Positions 8,033 to 10,749 of a stretch of DNA of 10,749 nucleotides are shown one piece after another. The number at the start of each line of letters is the position of its first letter. The stretch's first letter is position 1. Position numbers and translations under genes: made by a program. The stretch spans positions 1 through 10,749 of the forward strand of contig JBEKZQ010000207.1 of NCBI GenBank assembly GCA_049509675.1, read 5' to 3'. The notes below the pieces were generated by a model. The model was not told where the DNA came from, searched no databases, and saw only the letters and a list, made by a program, of their open reading frames with translations. The stretch comes from JBEKZQ01 sp049509675. GTDB lineage: Bacteria; Planctomycetota; Planctomycetia; Pirellulales; Thermoguttaceae.

Positions 8033-9499
8033 ATGAACCGCGCCCAGGACGCCCAGCCTGAATTCGACGATCCTGAAGACCGTTCGCTCGTCGACGCCAC
8101 GCAGCCCGACAGCACTCCCGACGACTACGACTTCGACGAGGAGCCGCTCTCGCTGGCCGAAGAGATCGCCTCCGAAGGCGGCCTGCTAAAGGACGAAATC
8201 CACGATCGCTACGAGCAGATCAAGCAGTCCGGCGATACGCACATCGCCGAGTTGCAGCGGATGTCGATGGCCGAGTTGATCGAGGAAGCCCGCAAGGAAA
8301 ACGTCAGCGAATATGCCGGGATCAAGAAACAGGACCTGATCTTCAAAATCCTCAAGGAACGGGTGAAGCTCAACGGGCTGATGTACGGCGAAGGCACCCT
8401 GGAGGTGCTGCCCGACGGCTTCGGCTTTCTCCGCAGCCCCGACTACCATTACCTTTCCTGCCCCGACGACATTTACGTTTCGCCCAGCCAGATCCGCCGT
8501 TTCGGGCTGAAGACGGGCGCCACCGTCTCCGGCCAGATCCGCCCGCCCAAGGAGAACGAGCGGTACTTCGCCCTGCTGCGGGTGGAAGCGATCAATTACC
8601 AGGACCCGAACCTGCTCTCGGCGAAGGTTTCCTTCGACGACCTCACGCCCCTGCACCCCGACGAACGGATCCGCATGGAGTGCGCGGCCGAGGAGATCAG
8701 CATGCGGGTGGTCGATTTGATCGTGCCCATCGGCTTCGGCCAGCGCGGCCTGATCGTCAGCCCGCCCCGGGCAGGCAAGACCATCCTCATGCAGAAGATG
8801 GCCAAGGCGGCCCTGGCGAACTATCCCGATCTGTACGTCTTCATGCTCCTCATCGACGAGCGCCCGGAAGAAGTAACCGACATGGAGCGGCAGGTCAAGG
8901 GCACCAACTGCGAGGTGATCAGCTCCACCTTCGACGAACCGGCGGCGCGGCACATCCAGGTCTCCGAGATGGTGCTGGAAAAGGCCAAGCGGATGGTCGA
9001 GTACGGCTACAACGTGCTGATCTTCCTGGACTCGATCACCCGCCTGGCCCGCGCCTGGAACAGCGAATGCCCCAATTCCGGCAAAATCCTCTCCGGCGGC
9101 GTCGACGCCAACGCCCTGCAACGGCCCAAACGCTTCTTCGGCTCGGCCCGCAAGGTCGAGGAAGGCGGCTCGCTGACGATCATCGGCACCGCCCTGGTCG
9201 ATACGGGCAGCCGCATGGACGAAGTCATCTTCGAGGAATTCAAAGGCACCGGCAACCAGGAGATCGTGCTGGACCGAAAACTGGTCGATCGGCGCATCTG
9301 GCCGGCCATCGACATCAACCGCAGCGGCACGCGGAAGGAAGAAATGTTGTTGGATCCCGAGGAGTACCGCCGCATCTGCATCCTCCGCCGCGTGGTCACT
9401 GACATGAACGCCCCCGACGCCATGGAACTGCTGGTCACGCGGCTGCAAAAGACCAAGAGCAACGCCGAATTCCTCATGAGCATGAACATGAAGATGTAA
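8033..9499 (+). CDS. rho: Transcription termination factor Rho
   Basis: The product has 488 residues against 419 in E. coli. Rho is a hexameric RNA helicase/ATPase that ends transcription of untranslated RNA. The first 70 or so residues are an acidic extension absent from E. coli. The Rho N-terminal helical domain follows (about 70-117, with AELIEEARKENVSEYAGIKK at 80-99). Next is the cold-shock-like primary RNA-binding domain (about 118-190; DGFGFLRS, DDIYVSPSQIRRF). The ATPase core has Walker A SPPRAGKT (243-250), LLIDERPEE (272-280), Walker B VLIFLD (328-333), and the RNA-contacting loops around GTALVDTGSRMDEVIFEEFKG (385-405). The E. coli Walker A Lys181 position is Arg246, a conservative change. 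All core catalytic features look intact. The stop is followed after 0 bp by a repeat (9500-9546). The gene lies between coaE and ribH in the same direction. Confidence 0.98.
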   Translation: MNRAQDAQPEFDDPEDRSLVDATQPDSTPDDYDFDEEPLSLAEEIASEGGLLKDEIHDRYEQIKQSGDTHIAELQRMSMAELIEEARKENVSEYAGIKKQDLIFKILKERVKLNGLMYGEGTLEVLPDGFGFLRSPDYHYLSCPDDIYVSPSQIRRFGLKTGATVSGQIRPPKENERYFALLRVEAINYQDPNLLSAKVSFDDLTPLHPDERIRMECAAEEISMRVVDLIVPIGFGQRGLIVSPPRAGKTILMQKMAKAALANYPDLYVFMLLIDERPEEVTDMERQVKGTNCEVISSTFDEPAARHIQVSEMVLEKAKRMVEYGYNVLIFLDSITRLARAWNSECPNSGKILSGGVDANALQRPKRFFGSARKVEEGGSLTIIGTALVDTGSRMDEVIFEEFKGTGNQEIVLDRKLVDRRIWPAIDINRSGTRKEEMLLDPEEYRRICILRRVVTDMNAPDAMELLVTRLQKTKSNAEFLMSMNMKM

Positions 9500-9546
9500 T
9501 ACTCCCCTCGCCCCTCGCGGGAGAGGGGTCGGGGGTGAGGGGGAAA
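9500..9546 (+). repeat. C-rich/G-rich hairpin repeat, copy 1, abutting the rho stop
   Basis: The 47-bp unit differs from the copy at 10704-10749 by three substitutions and one missing G. CCCCTC (9504-9509) pairs with GAGGGG (9523-9528) and, past one mismatch, CCC (9511-9513) with GGG (9519-9521). The right half, 9519-9543, has four G-runs of 3, 4, 5 and 5 with loops AGA, TC and TGA, and fits the G-quadruplex pattern on the mRNA strand. Hairpin and quadruplex exclude each other. There is no T-tract. Confidence 0.8.
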
Positions 9547-9574
9547 TGGGCGGGGAAACGATGCAAACCAAATA

Positions 9575-9587
9575 ATACGGATCGTAT
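9575..9587. promoter_or_regulatory. Short palindrome directly before the ribH start
   Basis: ATACG-GAT-CGTAT is a 5-bp inverted repeat ending 1 bp before the ribH ATG, in an AT-richer patch that includes AATAAT (9571-9576, 5 of 6 to a -10 box but with no matching -35). It could be an operator or a weak start-proximal hairpin, or chance. Confidence 0.25.
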
Positions 9588-9588
9588 C

Positions 9589-10110
9589 ATGACGGACCGT
9601 TCACACTATAACGAATACCGAGGCACTACCGCCGTTTGCCGGGGCCGCTTCGCCATCGTGGTGTCGCGCTTCAACGAATCGATCACCGCCCGGCTGCTCG
9701 AAGGAGCGGTCCGGACGCTCACGGCCCATGGCGTGCCGGAAGGGCAGATCGACGTGGCCTGGGTGCCGGGCGCCTTCGAGATCCCGACCGTGGCGGCGCG
9801 GATGGCCGCCGCCGGACGTTACGTGGCCGTAATCTGCCTGGGCGCCGTCATTCGCGGCGAAACCAGCCACGATCAGCACATCAACCGCGCGGTGAGCCTG
9901 GCCCTGGCCCAGCTCGGCGCCCGGCATTGCTTGCCCGTGCTCTTCGGCGTGTTGACCTGCAACACGCTGCAGCAGGCGATCGAGCGCAGCGGCGGTTCGG
10001 CGGCCACCAGCGGCAAGGACCAGTCGCAGGCGCGGATCGGCAACAAGGGTGTCGATTGCGCCGAGGCCGCCTTGGAAATGGTCGATCTCCTGGCCCGGCT
10101 GCCCTCTTGA
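9589..10110 (+). CDS. ribH: 6,7-dimethyl-8-ribityllumazine synthase
   Basis: The product has 173 residues, about 15-20 longer than usual. It condenses 5-amino-6-ribitylamino-uracil with 3,4-dihydroxy-2-butanone 4-phosphate, the penultimate step of riboflavin synthesis. Motifs are RFNESI (27-32), PGAFEIP (60-66), GAVIRGETSH (85-94, with H94 the expected catalytic His88 of Bacillus), and VLFGVLTCNT (117-126). Two oddities stand out. After H94 the usual (F/Y)-D-(Y/H)-V reads D-Q-H-I. Between the phosphate-binding Arg (R133, B. subtilis Arg127) and GNKG (151-154) there are 17 residues where B. subtilis and E. coli have 5. The ATG at 9589 was chosen because the frame upstream runs back into the repeat; no strong ribosome binding site is visible. 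No other riboflavin gene is in the window. ribH next to nusB is a familiar pairing in other phyla. Confidence 0.95.
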   Translation: MTDRSHYNEYRGTTAVCRGRFAIVVSRFNESITARLLEGAVRTLTAHGVPEGQIDVAWVPGAFEIPTVAARMAAAGRYVAVICLGAVIRGETSHDQHINRAVSLALAQLGARHCLPVLFGVLTCNTLQQAIERSGGSAATSGKDQSQARIGNKGVDCAEAALEMVDLLARLPS

Positions 10111-10141
10111 AGCAGGGTCGTTAAGGCAGGGAGGCGAATCA

Positions 10142-10173
10142 CGAAAACCCGAAAGAGCGAAAGCCCGAAAGGA
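10142..10173. repeat. 8-bp-period micro-tandem array
   Basis: Four units of the form CGAAARVV start at 10142, 10150, 10158 and 10166: CGAAAACC, CGAAAGAG, CGAAAGCC and CGAAAGGA. The CGAAA core is perfect in all four. It lies in the ribH-nusB gap, 31 bp after the ribH stop. No function can be assigned. Confidence 0.7.
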
Positions 10174-10204
10174 AGGAAGAGCGCGTAGGGGTCGACGAGT
10201 ACCG

Positions 10205-10237
10205 ACCGGGCACCGCGCGTAGCATGGTCGGCGAGCC
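10205..10237 (-). repeat. Diverged inverted copy of the right part of the 1938-2016 repeat
   Basis: Read on the minus strand from 10230 to 10205, 23 of 26 bases match 1982-2007, including CGACCATGCT and GGTGCCCGGT at the two ends. Extending to 10237 against 1975-2007 gives 28 of 33. The hairpin arms of copy 1 (ACCATGC/GCATGGT) become ACCATGC/GCGCGGT, leaving one mismatch and one G-T pair. The terminal inverted repeats of copy 1 are not seen here. Confidence 0.65.
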
Positions 10238-10243
10238 CCACCA

Positions 10244-10274
10244 ACTGAAAACTGAGAACTGAAAACTGAAAACT
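10244..10274. repeat. 7-bp-period micro-tandem array just before nusB
   Basis: ACTGAAA, ACTGAGA, ACTGAAA, ACTGAAA and a partial ACT follow one another without gaps. The array ends 8 bp before the nusB ATG, where a ribosome binding site would be expected; none is seen. Copy-number change would alter the distance between upstream signals and nusB. Confidence 0.75.
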
Positions 10275-10282
10275 CCTACCCC

Positions 10283-10687
10283 ATGTCACGCCGCAGTCGA
10301 GCGCGAGAAGTGGCCTTCCAGGTCCTTTACCAGGACGATCTGAATCCGAACCGCAATCCGGCCTTGGACGAGCCGCTCTTGGGCCGCCTGCGGTCGGAGG
10401 ACCTGATTCAGTTTGCCCGGGACCTGATGGCCGGTGCGCGGCAGCATCGAGCGGAAATCGACGAGCGGCTTAGCCAGGCGGCGCAGAATTGGAGCCTGGA
10501 GCGGATGGCGGCCACCGATCGCAACGTCTTGCGTCTGGCGGCCTACGAGATGCTCTTTTCCGACACGCCGCCGCGCGTGGCCATCGACGAGGCCGTCGAG
10601 TTGGCCAAACGCTTCGGCACCGCCCAATCGGCGCAGTTCGTCAACGGCGTGCTGGACAAGATCATGCACGAGGCGAAAAGCGAGTAG
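10283..10687 (+). CDS. nusB: Transcription antitermination factor NusB
   Basis: The product has 134 residues, close to the usual 130-145. NusB pairs with ribosomal protein S10 (NusE), binds boxA RNA, and helps RNA polymerase read through rRNA operons without Rho termination. The Arg-rich start RRSRAREVAFQVLYQ (3-17) is the RNA-binding end. The C-terminal half is strongly conserved, with ATDRNVLRLAAYEM (77-90), VAIDEAVELAKRFG (99-112) and FVNGVLDKI (119-127). The domain is complete. The ATG at 10283 puts the Arg-rich segment at the N-terminus as expected; there is no Shine-Dalgarno, and an A-rich 7-bp tandem array ends 8 bp upstream. It lies 172 bp after ribH in the same direction. That gap is filled with short repeats, so expression may be partly separate from ribH. 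Confidence 0.97.
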   Translation: MSRRSRAREVAFQVLYQDDLNPNRNPALDEPLLGRLRSEDLIQFARDLMAGARQHRAEIDERLSQAAQNWSLERMAATDRNVLRLAAYEMLFSDTPPRVAIDEAVELAKRFGTAQSAQFVNGVLDKIMHEAKSE

Positions 10688-10703
10688 GCGGCCGTCCGTT
10701 GAC

Positions 10704-10749
10704 TACTCCCCTCTCCCCTTGCGGGAGAGGGGGCGGGGGTGAGGGGAAA
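10704..10749 (+). repeat. C-rich/G-rich hairpin repeat, copy 2, downstream of nusB
   Basis: The unit begins 16 bp after the nusB stop and continues to the window edge. CCCCTCTCCC (10708-10717) and GGGAGAGGGG (10723-10732) form a perfect 10-bp stem with a 5-nt loop. The G-rich half, 10723-10746, has runs of 3, 5, 5 and 4 G with loops AGA, C and TGA, again a G-quadruplex pattern. It has the same orientation relative to transcription as copy 1 behind rho. The true right end may lie beyond the window. Confidence 0.8.

Noticed and set aside
8186..9571. Leftward open frame of 461 codons opposite rho
   Set aside because: Mirror of the rho codon pattern; no family motif, no ribosome binding site, and it runs into the repeat behind rho. 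The same applies to leftward frames at 6077-7168 and 4406-5290 opposite polA.
9500..9588. FMN riboswitch upstream of ribH
   Set aside because: The 89-bp gap is too short once the 47-bp repeat is removed, and the conserved FMN-aptamer segments are not visible.

Overview
The window is a GC-rich stretch of bacterial chromosome that looks planctomycetal, probably Pirellulales-like. This is inferred from gene content. There is a Tat-exported Gfo/Idh/MocA oxidoreductase and a secreted FGE-sulfatase-domain protein, both typical of that group. The order polA-coaE-rho and the style of the intergenic repeats point the same way. No marker gene such as 16S rRNA is present to confirm it.

Left part (1-3222): the 3' end of a thiamine-diphosphate-dependent 2-keto acid decarboxylase runs rightward off the left edge. 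It converges, with 9 bp between stop codons, on two leftward genes for exported proteins: the Tat-type oxidoreductase (583-1881) and the Sec-type FGE-like protein (2029-3222). The 147 bp between those two genes are mostly one structured repeat (1938-2016).

Middle (3223-7945): a 109-bp divergent spacer leads into rightward apbE (protein flavinylation), then polA (DNA polymerase I with all three activities apparently intact) and coaE (last step of CoA synthesis). A good-looking promoter lies so close to polA that its transcript could be leaderless. A small three-arm hairpin element separates polA from coaE.

Right part (8033-10749): rho (transcription termination), ribH (lumazine synthase, riboflavin pathway) and nusB (rRNA antitermination) all read rightward. 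Two copies of one C-rich/G-rich repeat sit just behind the rho and nusB stop codons. The ribH-nusB gap is a mosaic of short repeats, including a diverged inverted copy of the repeat at 1938-2016.

The genes are mainly housekeeping, and I see no defence system, mobile element, CRISPR array or biosynthetic cluster. The least explained material is the intergenic DNA: a dispersed repeat present twice in opposite orientations, a hairpin/G-quadruplex element present twice, a competing-hairpin element, and two micro-tandem arrays. Among the proteins, the main oddity is RibH, which has a 12-residue insertion and altered residues beside its active site.
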